Shown here: piece after piece, positions 50,982 through 60,590 of the stretch
How positions within the stretch are numbered: the first letter of the stretch is position 1
Layout of the letters: each line of letters begins with the position of its first letter
DNA from: Leclercia pneumoniae
GTDB taxonomy: Bacteria; Pseudomonadota; Gammaproteobacteria; Enterobacterales; Enterobacteriaceae
Reading direction: 5' to 3'
DNA: 64,000 bases
Assembly: GCF_017348915.1 (NCBI RefSeq)
Contig: NZ_CP071383.1
Span: forward strand, 3,968,001 to 4,032,000
Notes under the pieces: model-generated
Seen by the model: only the letters and a program-made list of their open reading frames with translations
What the model was told of the DNA's origin: nothing
The model's database searches: none
Position numbers and translations under genes: made by a program

Positions 50982-52298
50982 TTAAGACTTCGTCGACTGT
51001 TCAAAGCGGCGCAGCAGCTGGTTCCCGCGCTCTACCGCAGAATCCAGCGCCTGCTGTGGCGTTTTCTTCCCGGTCCAGACGCTTTCCAGCTCTTCATCCA
51101 CGATGGTACGGATCTGCGGCATGTTGCCCAGACGCAGACCTTTAGTGAACGGCAACGGCGGCTTGTTCAGCATCTGACGCGTGGCGATATCCGCCCCCGG
51201 GTTCTTCTCATAGAAGCCCTGCTCGCGGGTCAGGTCGTAGGCGGCTTTAGTGATCGGCAGGTAGCCGGTCTTCTGGTGCCATTCGGCCGCATTTTCTGGC
51301 TTCGCCAGGAAGTCGAGGAACTCGGCCACACCCTTGTAGGTGCCGTTATCTTTACCCTGCATGACCCACAGGCTCGCCCCGCCGATGATGGCGTTCTGCG
51401 GCGCGCCCTTCACGTCGGCGTCGTAAGGCATCATGCCCACGCCGTAGTTGAATTTGGCGTAGTGACGGATGTCCGCCAGCGAGCCGGAGGAGGCGGTAGT
51501 GATAGCGCAGTCACCGCTGTAGAACTTCTCGGTGGATTCGTCTTTACGACCGAAGTAGCTGAAGTCGCCCTTCTTGTTCAGATCGGCAAGCAGCGCGATG
51601 TGTTTTACCTGCTCTGGCTTGTTGAACTCCAGCACTGCGTCGGTGCCGTCGAAGCCGTTGTTTTTGGTCGCCACCGGCAGGCCGTGCCAGGCGCTGAAGT
51701 TTTCAATCTGGATCCAGCCCTGCCAGCCGCTGGCGTAGCCGCACTTCATCCCTGCGGCTTTCAGCTTCGCAGTGTACTCAGCGAGATCCTGCCAGGTTTT
51801 TGGCGGCTGCTCCGGGTCTAAACCGGCTTTCTTAAAGGCGTCTTTGTTGTAGTACAGCACCGGGGTTGAACTGTTGAACGGCTGAGACAGCAGGTGGCCG
51901 GTTTTGGAATCGGTGTAGTAACCGGAAACCGTCGGCACGAACTGGGATTCGTCGAAGTTGATGCCCGCGTCTTTAAACACTTCGTAGACCGGTTTGATGG
52001 CTTTCGAGGCCATCATGGTGGCGGTGCCCACTTCATACACCTGCAGCAGGGCCGGTGCGTTGCCGGTACGGAAGGCGGCGATGCCCGCGCTCAGGCTCTG
52101 CTCGTAGTTACCTTTGTACACCGGCACAATTTTGTAATCCGGGTGGGTGTCATTGAAACGCTGCGCCAGGGAGTCTACTTCTTTACCCAACTCCCCTTCC
52201 ATAGAATGCCAGAATGGAATGGTAGTGACAGCCATTGCGTTCGTCGCAAAAGCCAGACCGATTGCCAGACCCAAAGCTGTGTGTCGTAACGATGTCAT
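50982..52298 (-). CDS. ugpB: sn-glycerol-3-phosphate-binding periplasmic protein UgpB
   Basis: Periplasmic receptor for glycerol-3-phosphate and its diesters. 438 residues, equal to E. coli, from the ATG at 52298. The ATG two codons earlier is too close to the GAGAG ribosome site. Signal peptide [20 protein letters not shown], cleaved near AMA, followed by the mature [15 protein letters not shown]. Start of the PhoB-activated operon ugpBAECQ; tandem Pho boxes lie about 75-115 bases upstream. Confidence 0.97.
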   Translation of the reverse strand: MTSLRHTALGLAIGLAFATNAMAVTTIPFWHSMEGELGKEVDSLAQRFNDTHPDYKIVPVYKGNYEQSLSAGIAAFRTGNAPALLQVYEVGTATMMASKAIKPVYEVFKDAGINFDESQFVPTVSGYYTDSKTGHLLSQPFNSSTPVLYYNKDAFKKAGLDPEQPPKTWQDLAEYTAKLKAAGMKCGYASGWQGWIQIENFSAWHGLPVATKNNGFDGTDAVLEFNKPEQVKHIALLADLNKKGDFSYFGRKDESTEKFYSGDCAITTASSGSLADIRHYAKFNYGVGMMPYDADVKGAPQNAIIGGASLWVMQGKDNGTYKGVAEFLDFLAKPENAAEWHQKTGYLPITKAAYDLTREQGFYEKNPGADIATRQMLNKPPLPFTKGLRLGNMPQIRTIVDEELESVWTGKKTPQQALDSAVERGNQLLRRFEQSTKS

Positions 52299-52371
52299 TG
52301 TCATCTCTCTTATTGTGCCGGATGCGCGATATCACGCGTTTTGTGCTCGCGAGGTAACATGACATGCTCGA

Positions 52372-52411
52372 ATGACAGAAAAATAACTGTTTGTTTACAG
52401 ATAGGTTACAA
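52372..52411 (-). promoter_or_regulatory. Tandem Pho boxes of ugpB
   Basis: Reading the minus strand there are four seven-base PhoB repeats, TTGTAAC, CTGTAAA, CAGTTAT and CTGTCAT, each separated by exactly four bases (11-base period). That is two consecutive Pho boxes. Known PhoB control of ugpB in E. coli agrees. Confidence 0.85.
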
Positions 52412-52600
52412 CAAGACGTCAGGGGGATGATGGTTGTGTGAAGGGGATCGTTGCGGTTTGATGCCCTCACCCCAGCCCTCTCCCACAGGGAGAGGGAGCA
52501 AACACTAAAAAAGACAACGTGCGTTGCCTTTTTGCTTTTGCCTTGTGCGGTCTGGTGCCCTCACCCCGGCCCTCTCCCACGGGGAGAGGGAGCAAACACT

Positions 52601-52627
52601 AAAAAAGGCAACGTACGTTGCCTTTTT
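52601..52627. terminator. Terminator hairpin, middle 94-bp unit
   Basis: Perfect GGCAACGTACGTTGCC palindrome flanked by AAAAAA and TTTTT; symmetric and so potentially active in both directions. A version with one mismatch is at 52507-52533. Confidence 0.75.
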
Positions 52628-52694
52628 GCTTTTATCTTGTGCGGTCTGATGCCCTCACCCCGACCCTCTCCCACGGGGAGAGGGAGCAAACACT

Positions 52695-52721
52695 AAAAAA
52701 GGCAACGTACGTTGCCTTTTT
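52695..52721. terminator. Terminator hairpin, last 94-bp unit (after doc)
   Basis: Same GGCAACGTACGTTGCC palindrome with A- and T-runs, about 50 bases beyond the doc stop; the likely end of the phd-doc transcript. Confidence 0.78.
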
Positions 52722-52769
52722 GCTTTTGCCTTGGTCTGGTACTTACCCACGCGAAGAGAAGGCTTCGGG

Positions 52770-53138
52770 CTAACAACGTAGACGCTGGACAACCTCGTCA
52801 AGCGTCAAACGTCCTGCCGCTGCCTCAACGGTCATATCCACATAATCGGGATTGGCCTTTAACGAAATACCATTACGTTTGAGAAACAGCAGGGTAATAA
52901 ACAAAGCCGTTCGCTTATTGCCGTCATTGAAGATGTGACCGCGAGAGATAGCCAGCAGGTGCATCGCCGCCAGCATCCAGACATCGGTAACGCCTTCGTA
53001 TTCGTACTTATTCAGCACGCGATACAGCAGGGCTTCCGCCCGGCCTGGATCCGGCATTCCCGCAACGCCCGGCGTCACGCTAAGCAGCTTGTCGTGAAAC
53101 AGCACTATCTCTTCCGCTGAGATAAATTGCAGCGTCAT
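52770..53138 (-). CDS. doc: Doc-type Fic toxin of a type II toxin-antitoxin pair
   Basis: 122-residue Fic/Doc protein. The catalytic loop is HIFNDGNKRTA (His68 to Arg76). P1 Doc, which phosphorylates EF-Tu and stops translation, has HIFNDANKR; here the Gly form of the canonical Fic motif HxFx(D/N)GN is present, so AMP- versus phosphate-transfer is not decided by sequence alone. The N-terminal MPDPGRAEALLYRV segment matches Doc. Its ATG overlaps the antitoxin stop by four bases. Inserted between ugpB and livF relative to E. coli. Confidence 0.88.
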   Translation of the reverse strand: MTLQFISAEEIVLFHDKLLSVTPGVAGMPDPGRAEALLYRVLNKYEYEGVTDVWMLAAMHLLAISRGHIFNDGNKRTALFITLLFLKRNGISLKANPDYVDMTVEAAAGRLTLDEVVQRLRC

Positions 53139-53356
53139 TTATCAGCCAGCTCCCTGATTTCGCTGCCATGAATACCCATGATGGCGTCAAACTCTGCGTC
53201 GAGCTTTGCCGTCTGATAACGCTCAAACTCTTCCACACTGATGATCACTGCAGACTTATGACCACGACGTGAAATAGTGACTGGCGTTCCTGCTGCCGCG
53301 GACTCGAGCGCGGAGGCAAGATTCTGCCGGGCTTCGCTATAGTTCATTGTACGCAT
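53135..53356 (-). CDS. Phd/YefM-family antitoxin
   Basis: 73 residues from the ATG at 53356, which follows AAGGAGG. The N-terminal Phd fold RTMNYSEARQNLASALESAA and GTPVTISRRGHKSAVIISVEEFE would bind DNA as a dimer, and the C-terminal tail (AKLDAEFDAIMGIHGSEIRE) would wrap the Doc toxin. A 30-codon upstream extension crosses the promoter and is rejected. Likely autoregulated through the repeats upstream. Confidence 0.88.
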   Translation of the reverse strand: MRTMNYSEARQNLASALESAAAGTPVTISRRGHKSAVIISVEEFERYQTAKLDAEFDAIMGIHGSEIRELADK

Positions 53357-53371
53357 AGAGCCTCCTTTTAA

Positions 53372-53401
53372 GTACAGGTTTATTGTACAGGTAAGGCGTA
53401 C
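53372..53401 (-). promoter_or_regulatory. Candidate autoregulatory operator of phd-doc
   Basis: GTACAGGT occurs twice with a 13-base period (53372 and 53385), and a third GTAC lies at 53398. The block sits 16-45 bases upstream of the antitoxin start, where Phd-type antitoxins bind. Confidence 0.5.
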
Positions 53402-53402
53402 A

Positions 53403-53428
53403 AAAAAGGAGCCAGATGGCTCCTTTTT
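53403..53428 (-). terminator. Terminator of the liv operon (after livF)
   Basis: AAAAAGGAGCC / GGCTCCTTTTT stem with AGAT loop, 15 bases beyond the livF stop. On the minus strand it ends in TTTTTTG. It also insulates phd-doc from liv transcription. Confidence 0.85.
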
Positions 53429-53442
53429 AAAAGATGAATCTC

Positions 53443-54156
53443 TCAACCGCCCAAATACGCACTCCGCACGGCTTCGTTCGCCAGCAGCGCGTCGCCGGTA
53501 TCGGACAGCACCACGCGGCCGTTCTCCAGCACGTAGCCGCGGTCGGCGAGCTTCAGCGCCTGGTTGGCGTTCTGCTCGACGAGGAAGATGGTCATCCCCT
53601 CTTTGCGCAGCTGTTCGATGGTGTCGAAAATCTGCTGGATAATGATCGGCGCAAGGCCGAGCGAGGGTTCGTCAAGCAACAGCAAACGCGGCTGGCTCAT
53701 CAGCGCGCGACCAATCGCCAGCATCTGCTGTTCGCCGCCGGACATGGTGCCGGCACGCTGCACGCGACGCTCCCACAGACGCGGGAAGAGTTCGTATACC
53801 CATTTGATGCGGGTCTGAAACTGGTCGCGGTGGGCGAAGAAACCGCCCATCGCCAGGTTCTCTTCCACCGTCATGCGCGAGAAGACGCGGCGCCCTTCCG
53901 GAACAATCGCCACCGCTTCGCGCATGATTTTGGCGGTCTGCCAGTCGGTGATCTCTTTGCCGTCGAACACAATCTGCCCGCTGCTGGCGCGCGGGTCGCC
54001 GCACAGGGTGCCGAGCAGCGTGGTTTTACCCGCGCCGTTGGCCCCAATCAGGGTGACGATTTCGCCCTGATTAATGTGCAGGCTGACATCGTGCAGCGCC
54101 TGGATCTTACCGTAGTGCGCATTGACCTTGTCGAACGTTAACATCGCTTTTTCCAT
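53443..54156 (-). CDS. livF: Branched-chain amino acid ABC transporter ATPase LivF
   Basis: 237 residues, equal to E. coli. Walker A GANGAGKTT, ABC signature MSGGEQQMLAIGRAL, Walker B LLLLDEPSLGLAP, H-loop VEQNANQAL. Pairs with LivG under the LivHM permease. The ATG at 54156 begins one base after the livG stop; four codons upstream are rejected by comparison. Confidence 0.97.
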   Translation of the reverse strand: MEKAMLTFDKVNAHYGKIQALHDVSLHINQGEIVTLIGANGAGKTTLLGTLCGDPRASSGQIVFDGKEITDWQTAKIMREAVAIVPEGRRVFSRMTVEENLAMGGFFAHRDQFQTRIKWVYELFPRLWERRVQRAGTMSGGEQQMLAIGRALMSQPRLLLLDEPSLGLAPIIIQQIFDTIEQLRKEGMTIFLVEQNANQALKLADRGYVLENGRVVLSDTGDALLANEAVRSAYLGG

Positions 54157-54157
54157 C

Positions 54158-54925
54158 TTATGCCTCACCCAGGTATGCGCGGATCACGTCCGGGTTGTTG
54201 CGGATCTCTTCCGGCGTGCCGTTGGCCAGCGGTGTGCCCTGATTTACCACGTAGATACGGTCAGAAATGCCCATCACCAGCTTCATATCGTGTTCGATAA
54301 GCAGGATGGTGGTGTCGTGATGATCGCGCAGCTCAGCAATCAGCTCGTCCAGCTCTTTGGTCTCTTTCGGGTTGAGGCCAGCGGCCGGTTCGTCGAGCAT
54401 CAGAATTTCCGGCTGGGTCACCATGCAGCGGACAATCTCCAGACGACGCTGATCCCCGTAGGCCAGGTTACTCGCCTGGCGGTTAGCGTGCTGCAGCAGA
54501 CCGATACGATCCAGCCAGGTAGCGGCGCGGTCGAGCGCTTCTTCCTGCGCGCGGCGGAAGGCCGGGGTTTTCAGCAGGCCGGAGAAGAGGCCGGTTTTAA
54601 GCTGCTGATGTTGCGCCACCAATAGGTTTTCAATCACCGTCATTTCACGGAACAGGCGCACGTGCTGGAAGGTACGCACTACGCCCATGCGGGCAATCTG
54701 CTGGCCCGGCAGCCCTTCCAGGTGCTGCTCGCGCAGCATGATGGTGCCGCCCGTCGGCTTATAGAAGCCGGTCAGGCAGTTAAAGACCGTGGTCTTTCCT
54801 GCGCCGTTCGGGCCAATCAGGGAGACGATCTCTTTCTTATGCAGATCCAGATTCACATTGTTGACGGCCAGCAGGCCGCCAAAACGCATCATCAGACCGT
54901 TAACGGATAATAATGGCTGACTCAT
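54158..54925 (-). CDS. livG: Branched-chain amino acid ABC transporter ATPase LivG
   Basis: 255 residues, equal to E. coli. Walker [10 protein letters not shown], signature [15 protein letters not shown] (a LAYGxQRR variant typical of LivG), Walker [15 protein letters not shown]-loop IEHDMKLVM. Its ATG overlaps the livM stop by four bases. Confidence 0.97.
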   Translation of the reverse strand: MSQPLLSVNGLMMRFGGLLAVNNVNLDLHKKEIVSLIGPNGAGKTTVFNCLTGFYKPTGGTIMLREQHLEGLPGQQIARMGVVRTFQHVRLFREMTVIENLLVAQHQQLKTGLFSGLLKTPAFRRAQEEALDRAATWLDRIGLLQHANRQASNLAYGDQRRLEIVRCMVTQPEILMLDEPAAGLNPKETKELDELIAELRDHHDTTILLIEHDMKLVMGISDRIYVVNQGTPLANGTPEEIRNNPDVIRAYLGEA

Positions 54926-56199
54926 GCCTGCTCTCCTTTCACTTCCGCACGCTTAAGCTTCAACTGCGGACGGGTCATCGGCAGCAAGCCCTGCGGACGC
55001 CAGATCATCATCAGCACCATCAAACCACCCAGCATCAGCATGCTGTATTCGTTAAAGTCGCGCATCAGCTCGCGGGAGACCACCAGCAGGACGGCTGCAA
55101 GAATAACGGCGAACTGCGATCCCATCCCGCCCAGCACCACAATCGCCAGCACAAAGGCAGATTCGGCAAAGGTGAAGGATTCCGGGCTGACGAAGCCCTG
55201 ACGCGCGGCAAACAGCGTTCCGGCAAAGCCGGCAAACGCGGCGCTGATGGTGAACGCGGTCAGCTTGATGCGGGTCGGGTTCAGACCCAGCGAGCGGCAG
55301 GCGATCTCATCTTCACGCAGCGCTTCCCACGCGCGGCCCAGCGGCATGCGCAGCAGACGGTTAATCACGAACAGCGTGATGACCACCAGCAGCAGTGCCA
55401 CCAGATAGAGCCAAATCACACGGTCGGACGGATCGTACTTAATGCCAAAGAAGTTGCTGAAGGTGTCCCAGCCGCCTTCGCGGGCGGTGCGGCTGAACTC
55501 CAGGCCGAAGAAGGTCGGTTTCGGGATCTGGCTGATGCCGTTCGGGCCGCCGGTCACTTCGGTGTTGTTGAGCAGCAGGATACGGACGATTTCACCGAAG
55601 CCTAAGGTCACAATCGCCAGATAGTCGCCGCGCAGGCGCAAGACCGGGAAGCCAAGCAGGAACCCCGCAGCAGCCGAGACCAGCCCTGCCAGCGGCAGGC
55701 AGGTCCAGAAGCCGAGGCCGTAATAGTGGTTCAGCAGCGCAAAGGTGTAGGCGCCGATGGCGTAGAAACCGCCGTAGCCCAGCACCAGCAGGCCCGACAG
55801 ACCTACCACCACGTTCAGGCCGAGGCCTAAAATCACGTAAATCATGGTCAGGGTGGCGATATCCACCGTCCCGCGCGACACCACGAACGGCCACGCTACC
55901 GCGGCCACCAGCAGCGCCACGAGGAACAGCTTCTGCTTAACGGTCGAGCCGTCGATTGCCGGCAGCACGAATTTCGGCCCTGAGACGTTTTTCAACGTCT
56001 TCTGGAAAATCGGGCGCAGCAGCTGGAAGAAGAAGACCACCGCCGTGCCGATAAATACCCACTGCCAGCGAATGTCAGCCGCGGAATCCACGACCAGTTT
56101 GGTGCCACTCAGCTCCAGCTGGACGCCCATAAAGACGCCCGCCAGCACGAAGAACATGGCGGCAGAGAGCAGCGCCATCGCGAAATGCATCGGTTTCAT
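54922..56199 (-). CDS. livM: Branched-chain amino acid ABC transporter permease LivM
   Basis: 425 residues, equal to E. coli. About ten hydrophobic segments; N-terminal extension before the LivM permease core ([44 protein letters not shown] coupling helix). Overlaps the livH stop by four bases. Forms the inner-membrane channel with LivH. Confidence 0.97.
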   Translation of the reverse strand: MKPMHFAMALLSAAMFFVLAGVFMGVQLELSGTKLVVDSAADIRWQWVFIGTAVVFFFQLLRPIFQKTLKNVSGPKFVLPAIDGSTVKQKLFLVALLVAAVAWPFVVSRGTVDIATLTMIYVILGLGLNVVVGLSGLLVLGYGGFYAIGAYTFALLNHYYGLGFWTCLPLAGLVSAAAGFLLGFPVLRLRGDYLAIVTLGFGEIVRILLLNNTEVTGGPNGISQIPKPTFFGLEFSRTAREGGWDTFSNFFGIKYDPSDRVIWLYLVALLLVVITLFVINRLLRMPLGRAWEALREDEIACRSLGLNPTRIKLTAFTISAAFAGFAGTLFAARQGFVSPESFTFAESAFVLAIVVLGGMGSQFAVILAAVLLVVSRELMRDFNEYSMLMLGGLMVLMMIWRPQGLLPMTRPQLKLKRAEVKGEQA

Positions 56200-57122
56200 A
56201 CTTTCTCTACCTCCGGACGGCCCAGAATACCGGTAGGCATCACCAGCAGCACCAGAATCAGCAGGGCGAACGACACCACGTCTTTATATTCTGTACTCAG
56301 GTACGCCGAAGAGAGCGCTTCCGCCACGCCGAGGATCAGGCCGCCAATCATCGCGCCCGGGATACTGCCGATACCGCCCAGTACCGCTGCGGTGAAGGCC
56401 TTCATCCCGGCCATAAAGCCGATGTAAGGGTTGATTACGCCGTAGAACTGGCCGAGCAGGACACCTGCCACGGCAGCCATCGCCGCGCCGATCACGAAGG
56501 TCAGCGCGATGACGCGGTCGGTGTTGATGCCAAGCAGGCTCGCCATTTTCAAATCTTCCGCGCAGGCGCGGCAGGCGCGTCCCATGCGGGAGTAGCGGAT
56601 AAAAATAGTCAGGGCGAGCATCGCCAGGAAGGTCACGATCCAGATCACCAGCTGCATGGTGGTGATAGAGGCAGAGAAGTTCTCGCTGGCCCCCACAATC
56701 CACTGGCCGTTGAACAGGCTTGGCAACGCCACATCGCGCGAACCTTCGGTCAGGCTGACGTAGTTTTGCAGGAAAATGGACATCCCGATGGCGGAGATCA
56801 GCGCAATCAGGCGTTTGGAGCTGCGCACCGGCCGGTAGGCGACGCGCTCAATGCTCCAGCCGTAGGCGCTGGCGATCACAATCGCGCCGACAAACCCGGC
56901 GGCGACCAGCAGCCAGCTGCTGTCGATGCCCATCATCATTAGCGCGGCGATGATCATAAAGGAGACGTAACTACCAATCATGTACACCTCGCCGTGGGCG
57001 AAGTTGATCATGCCGATAATGCCGTAAACCATGGTGTAGCCGATAGCGATCAGCGCGTAGGTGCTTCCCAGCGTGACGCCGTTAAACATCTGCTGCAGGA
57101 AATAGAGAAACTGCTCGGACAT
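56196..57122 (-). CDS. livH: Branched-chain amino acid ABC transporter permease LivH
   Basis: 308 residues, equal to E. coli. About eight hydrophobic segments and the permease motif [20 protein letters not shown]. The ATG at 57122 has AAGG seven bases upstream; a TTG two codons earlier is not needed. Follows livK after 46 bases containing a GC-rich hairpin. Confidence 0.97.
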   Translation of the reverse strand: MSEQFLYFLQQMFNGVTLGSTYALIAIGYTMVYGIIGMINFAHGEVYMIGSYVSFMIIAALMMMGIDSSWLLVAAGFVGAIVIASAYGWSIERVAYRPVRSSKRLIALISAIGMSIFLQNYVSLTEGSRDVALPSLFNGQWIVGASENFSASITTMQLVIWIVTFLAMLALTIFIRYSRMGRACRACAEDLKMASLLGINTDRVIALTFVIGAAMAAVAGVLLGQFYGVINPYIGFMAGMKAFTAAVLGGIGSIPGAMIGGLILGVAEALSSAYLSTEYKDVVSFALLILVLLVMPTGILGRPEVEKV

Positions 57123-57140
57123 ATGCAAACCTTTTTATAC

Positions 57141-57160
57141 CCGCCCGGAGAGCCGGGCGG
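57141..57160 (-). terminator. GC-rich hairpin between livK and livH
   Basis: CCGCCCGG / CCGGGCGG with a four-base loop, without a T-tract. Probably an attenuator or 3'-end stabiliser that keeps livK expression above that of livHMGF. Confidence 0.55.
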
Positions 57161-57168
57161 TGGGATAA

Positions 57169-58278
57169 TTATTTGGCGGCCGAAGACGAACCATCGGCGT
57201 GCCACTTAAAGACACCAAACTCAAATCCCTTCAGATCGCCTTTCTCATCCCAGTTCAGCGGCCCAATCACGGTGTTCGCCCCGTGTGCTTTTAAATCTTT
57301 CACCAGATCCAGCGGCTCTTTGCTGCCGGTACGCTCCAGCGCCGTGGCCAGAGACTGCACGGCGGCATAGGTGATCCAGACATACGGACCACTTGGATCT
57401 TTTTTCTGCGCCTTGAGCGCATCCACGATAGCTTTGTTTGCCGGATCCTGGTCATAGCGTTTTGGCATCGTGACCAGCATACCTTCGCCCGCATCGCCCG
57501 CGATGTTAGAGAGGGAGGCGTTGCCCACCCCCTCTGGCCCCATAAACTGGGTTTTCAGACCGGTAGCGCGCGCCTGGCGCAGCATCTGACCCATTTCCGG
57601 GTAGTAGCCGCCGTAATAGACGAAGTCGATGTTCTCTTTTTGCAGGCGGGCAATCAGCGCGGAGAAGTCTTTCTCACCGGCGGTAATGCCATCGAAGAAG
57701 ACCACGTTCGCATTGCCTTTTTTCAGGCCGTCCTGCACGGAGCGCGCCAGCCCTTCTCCATACTGCTGCTTATCGTGAATGATGGCGATGCGCTTTGGCT
57801 TAACGGTCTCGAGAATGTATTTGGCGGCGGTCGGCCCCTGAGAGGAGTCGAGCCCGGCGGTACGCATAATGTGCTCATAGCCGCGCTGGGTCAGCTCCGG
57901 GTTGGTGGCGCCCGGGGTGATCATCAGAATGCCTTCATCTTCGTAGATATCAGACGCCGGCTGAGTTGAAGAGGAGCAGAGGTGACCAATCACGTACTGG
58001 ATACCATCGTTAACCACTTTGTTGGCTACGGCGACGGCCTGTTTAGGGTCGCAGGCATCGTCATACTCGACGGCAACCAGTTTGTCGCCTTTGATACCGC
58101 CTTTAGCGTTGATATCCTGGATAGCCTGACGCGCGCCGTTAAACTCCATATCACCCCACTGGGCAACAGGACCGGACAGCGCGCCTACCACGGCAACTTT
58201 AATCTCTTCCGCTATCGCTGCCTGCGAAATTGCCAGTGCAACCATCCCCGCGATTAATGCTTTCGCGTTCCTTTTCAT
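57169..58278 (-). CDS. livK: Leucine-specific periplasmic binding protein LivK
   Basis: 369 residues, equal to E. coli. Signal peptide [19 protein letters not shown], cleaved near AIA, then [19 protein letters not shown]. Type I periplasmic binding fold. The Trp in the AQWGDMEF segment, where LivJ has AQYGDQEF, marks it as LivK rather than LivJ. The start at 58278 matches E. coli; 20 open upstream codons are rejected. First gene of livKHMGF; expected Lrp/leucine control. Confidence 0.95.
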   Translation of the reverse strand: MKRNAKALIAGMVALAISQAAIAEEIKVAVVGALSGPVAQWGDMEFNGARQAIQDINAKGGIKGDKLVAVEYDDACDPKQAVAVANKVVNDGIQYVIGHLCSSSTQPASDIYEDEGILMITPGATNPELTQRGYEHIMRTAGLDSSQGPTAAKYILETVKPKRIAIIHDKQQYGEGLARSVQDGLKKGNANVVFFDGITAGEKDFSALIARLQKENIDFVYYGGYYPEMGQMLRQARATGLKTQFMGPEGVGNASLSNIAGDAGEGMLVTMPKRYDQDPANKAIVDALKAQKKDPSGPYVWITYAAVQSLATALERTGSKEPLDLVKDLKAHGANTVIGPLNWDEKGDLKGFEFGVFKWHADGSSSAAK

Positions 58279-58701
58279 CTGTGAATCCCCATTCGTGACG
58301 TAATGTTTATATTTTGTTTTATTATGGTTAAAAAGCATTCTGTACTTTTAATGAACAACGCTATTTTTACCAGTGCCTTTAATGGTTTAGCGCAGTTTTT
58401 TGGCAAAAACCAGACTAAAATCTCTATTTTTCAGGCGATTAAGCAAAGATAATATTCTGAAATTAGTCGGAGATAAACAAATAAAAGTGGAGTTTGCAGC
58501 ATAAAATAACGGTACAAAGCACGGAATAAAACGCTGCCTTACAGGGTAATATTCTGCTTATTTTTCGATCCCTGCGTTTTATCCCTACCCATGCGACTGC
58601 TAAAAAAGTAATCACCTGGATAATGGATTAAAAAAGAGGACGCCGGTCAGGATATAAATTGAGTACACTGCCCCTACTTTTTAAATGTGGACATGCTGCT
58701 A
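58279..58701. other. Divergent livK-panM intergenic region
   Basis: 423 AT-rich bases without a credible ORF. It must hold the livK promoter and probably Lrp-binding sites, but Lrp sites are too degenerate to call by eye. A TTGAGT..TTAAAT pair about 16 bases apart (58655-58690) is a weak candidate for panM. Confidence 0.4.
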
Positions 58702-59085
58702 ATGAAACTGACTATCATTCGTCTGGTGACCTTTAGCGACCAGGATCATATCGACCTGGGCAAAATCTGGCCGGAATACTCCCCCTCTTCTCTGAACGTT
58801 GATGACACCCATCGTATTTACGCTGCCCGTTTTAACGAACGTCTGCTGGCCGCCGTTCGCGTGACCCTGAGCGGTACGCAGGGCGCGCTGGACTCGCTGC
58901 GCGTGCGTGACGTGACCCGCCGTCGTGGCGTGGGGCAGTATTTGATTGAAGAGGTGATCCGCGATAACCCGAGCGTGACGTCATGGTGGATGGCGGATGT
59001 CGGTGTGGAGGACCGCGGCGTGATGGCGGCATTTATGCAGGCTTTAGGGTTTACGGCGCAGACCAATGGGTGGGAGAAGCGCTAG
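58702..59085 (+). CDS. panM: PanD maturation/regulatory factor PanM (PanZ)
   Basis: GNAT-fold protein that, with acetyl-CoA bound, promotes self-cleavage of aspartate decarboxylase PanD and so beta-alanine and coenzyme A synthesis. 127 residues, equal to E. coli, from the ATG at 58702 (MKLTIIRL). The acetyl-CoA loop is VTRRRGVGQYLIEEV. Five codons upstream are rejected by comparison. Lies between livK and livJ as in E. coli. Confidence 0.95.
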   Translation: MKLTIIRLVTFSDQDHIDLGKIWPEYSPSSLNVDDTHRIYAARFNERLLAAVRVTLSGTQGALDSLRVRDVTRRRGVGQYLIEEVIRDNPSVTSWWMADVGVEDRGVMAAFMQALGFTAQTNGWEKR

Positions 59086-59116
59086 ATTTTTGCGGTTAGG
59101 TATGTGCGGCCTGATG

Positions 59117-59256
59117 CCCTCACCCCGGCCCTCTCCCACAGGGAGAGGGAGAAAGGCGGTTCCGGCACTCCCTCTCAGCGAGCGGGAGAAAAGCCCCCAT
59201 CAAACAGTCCCCTCTCCCCATGGGAGAGGGTTAGGGTGAGGGCATCAAACCGCACC
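59117..59256. repeat. Inverted pair of palindromic repeat units between panM and livJ
   Basis: The left unit (CCCTCACCCCGGCCCTCTCC with core) and right unit (CCCCTCTCCCCATGGGAGAGGG, TTAGGGTGAGGGCATCA, ACCGCACC, 59209-59256) face each other. They are separated by a partial CTCCCTCTCAGCGAGCGGGAG copy. Confidence 0.8.
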
Positions 59257-59260
59257 AGTC

Positions 59261-60361
59261 TTACTTAGCGTCGGTCGCCGTACCGTTAGCATGCCAGTCA
59301 AACACGCCGAACTCGAAGCCCTTCAGGTCGCCCTTCTCATCCCATGACAGTGGCCCCATCACGGTTTCAACGGAGTTCGCTTTCAGCCAGGTAGCAATCT
59401 CAGCCGGATCGGCGGACTGGTTCAGACCCGCCTGCAGAGACTGCAGCGCCGCGTAGGTAGTCCAGACGAACGCGCCGCTTGGATCCTGTTTCTTCGCCTT
59501 GATCGCATCTACGATCGGTTTGTTCGCAGGCACCTGGTCGTAGTTCTTCGGCTTGGTCACCAGCAGACCTTCGGCAGACTCACCCGCAATGTTAGACAGG
59601 GAGACGTTCGCAACCCCTTCCGGACCCATAAACTGGGTTTTCAGACCGGCAGCGCGTGCCTGACGCAGGATCTGGCCCATCTCCGGGTGATAACCACCGT
59701 AGTAGACGAAATCGATATTCTCTTTCTTCAGACGCGCCACCAGCGTAGAGAAGTCTTTCTCACCGGCGGTAATACCGTCAAAGAAGACCACATTGGCGTT
59801 GGCTTTTTTCAGGTTATCCTGCACCGCGCGCGCCAGGCCTTCACCGTACTGCTGTTTGTCGTGAACGATAGCGATACGCTGTGGCTTCACTTTTTCCAGA
59901 ATGTATTTCGCCGCGGTTGGCCCCTGGTCGGAGTCCAGACCGGTGGTACGCAGGGTCAGTTTGTAACCACGTGAAGTCAGCTCCGGTGCGGTAGCTGCCG
60001 GGGTAATCATCAGAATGCCTTCGTCTTCGTAGATATCAGACGCAGGCTGCGTGGATGAGGAGCACAGGTGGCCGATAACGTATTTAATCCCATCGTTTAC
60101 CACTTTGTTCGCTACCGCGACCGCTTGTTTCGGGTCACAGGCGTCATCATATTTTACGATCTGCAGTTTTTCGCCTTTGATGCCGCCTTTGGCATTAATG
60201 TCTGCAACCGCCTGCTCTGCGCCCGTAAACTCCTGATCGCCGTACTGTGCTACCGGGCCGGACATGGCGCCCACAACCGCCACTTTGATATCTGCCTGGG
60301 CCATGGTGCTGAATGCCAGCGCGATACATCCTGCCAGTAACGCTTTACCCTTCATGTTCAT
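59261..60361 (-). CDS. livJ: Leu/Ile/Val-binding periplasmic protein LivJ
   Basis: 366 residues (E. coli 367). Signal peptide [20 protein letters not shown], cleaved near AQA, then [20 protein letters not shown]. Serves the same LivHMGF permease as LivK with broader specificity. ATG at 60361 with GGGGA eight bases upstream; a long open extension of 53 codons upstream lacks conservation and is rejected. Paralogue of livK three kilobases away, with many identical stretches. Confidence 0.95.
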   Translation of the reverse strand: MNMKGKALLAGCIALAFSTMAQADIKVAVVGAMSGPVAQYGDQEFTGAEQAVADINAKGGIKGEKLQIVKYDDACDPKQAVAVANKVVNDGIKYVIGHLCSSSTQPASDIYEDEGILMITPAATAPELTSRGYKLTLRTTGLDSDQGPTAAKYILEKVKPQRIAIVHDKQQYGEGLARAVQDNLKKANANVVFFDGITAGEKDFSTLVARLKKENIDFVYYGGYHPEMGQILRQARAAGLKTQFMGPEGVANVSLSNIAGESAEGLLVTKPKNYDQVPANKPIVDAIKAKKQDPSGAFVWTTYAALQSLQAGLNQSADPAEIATWLKANSVETVMGPLSWDEKGDLKGFEFGVFDWHANGTATDAK

Positions 60362-60558
60362 CCTGAGAATCCCCATTGTTATGGTTTTTGCAATTGTTGT
60401 GATGTTGTTGTGCGGCACATTATTTTTCTTATCGGCATAAGAAAAGCATATGATAGTTATATTTTGGTGTGCTGCCGGTGCCAAAGCAGCATACTCTGCT
60501 AAAACATACCCCATTTTCATGGATATGGAATAGCTAATTTGAAATGAATATATGATAA

Positions 60559-60582
60559 ACCCGGCAGTTTTTTCTGCCGGGT
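60559..60582 (-). terminator. Hairpin after the aminotransferase gene
   Basis: ACCCGGCAG / CTGCCGGGT nine-base stem with a T6 loop (A6 on the minus strand), then TTTATCAT on the minus strand. Located nine bases past the gene. Confidence 0.7.
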
Positions 60583-60590
60583 AAAAGGCT

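Larger units (their letters stand above)
52463..52739. repeat. Tandem array, three copies with exact 94-bp period
   Basis: Units start at 52463, 52557 and 52651. Each has the palindrome GCCCTCACCCC..CTCTCCCACRGGGAGAGGG, then AGCAAACACTAAAAAA, a GGCAACGT/ACGTTGCC terminator-like hairpin with T-run, and TGCTTTTGCCTTGTGCGGTC. The first unit has GACAACGTGCGTTGCC (one stem mismatch), and the last lacks the GTGC before GGTC. Together they put three terminator-like hairpins in a row between phd-doc and ugpB. Confidence 0.9.

Noticed and set aside
58279..58701. Lrp sites and a precise livK promoter
   Set aside because: The region is AT-rich and Lrp motifs are too loose; no call could be justified by eye.
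60362..60520. Extended LivJ with 53 extra N-terminal residues
   Set aside because: It would bury the signal peptide; the ATG at 60361 restores the normal secreted precursor.
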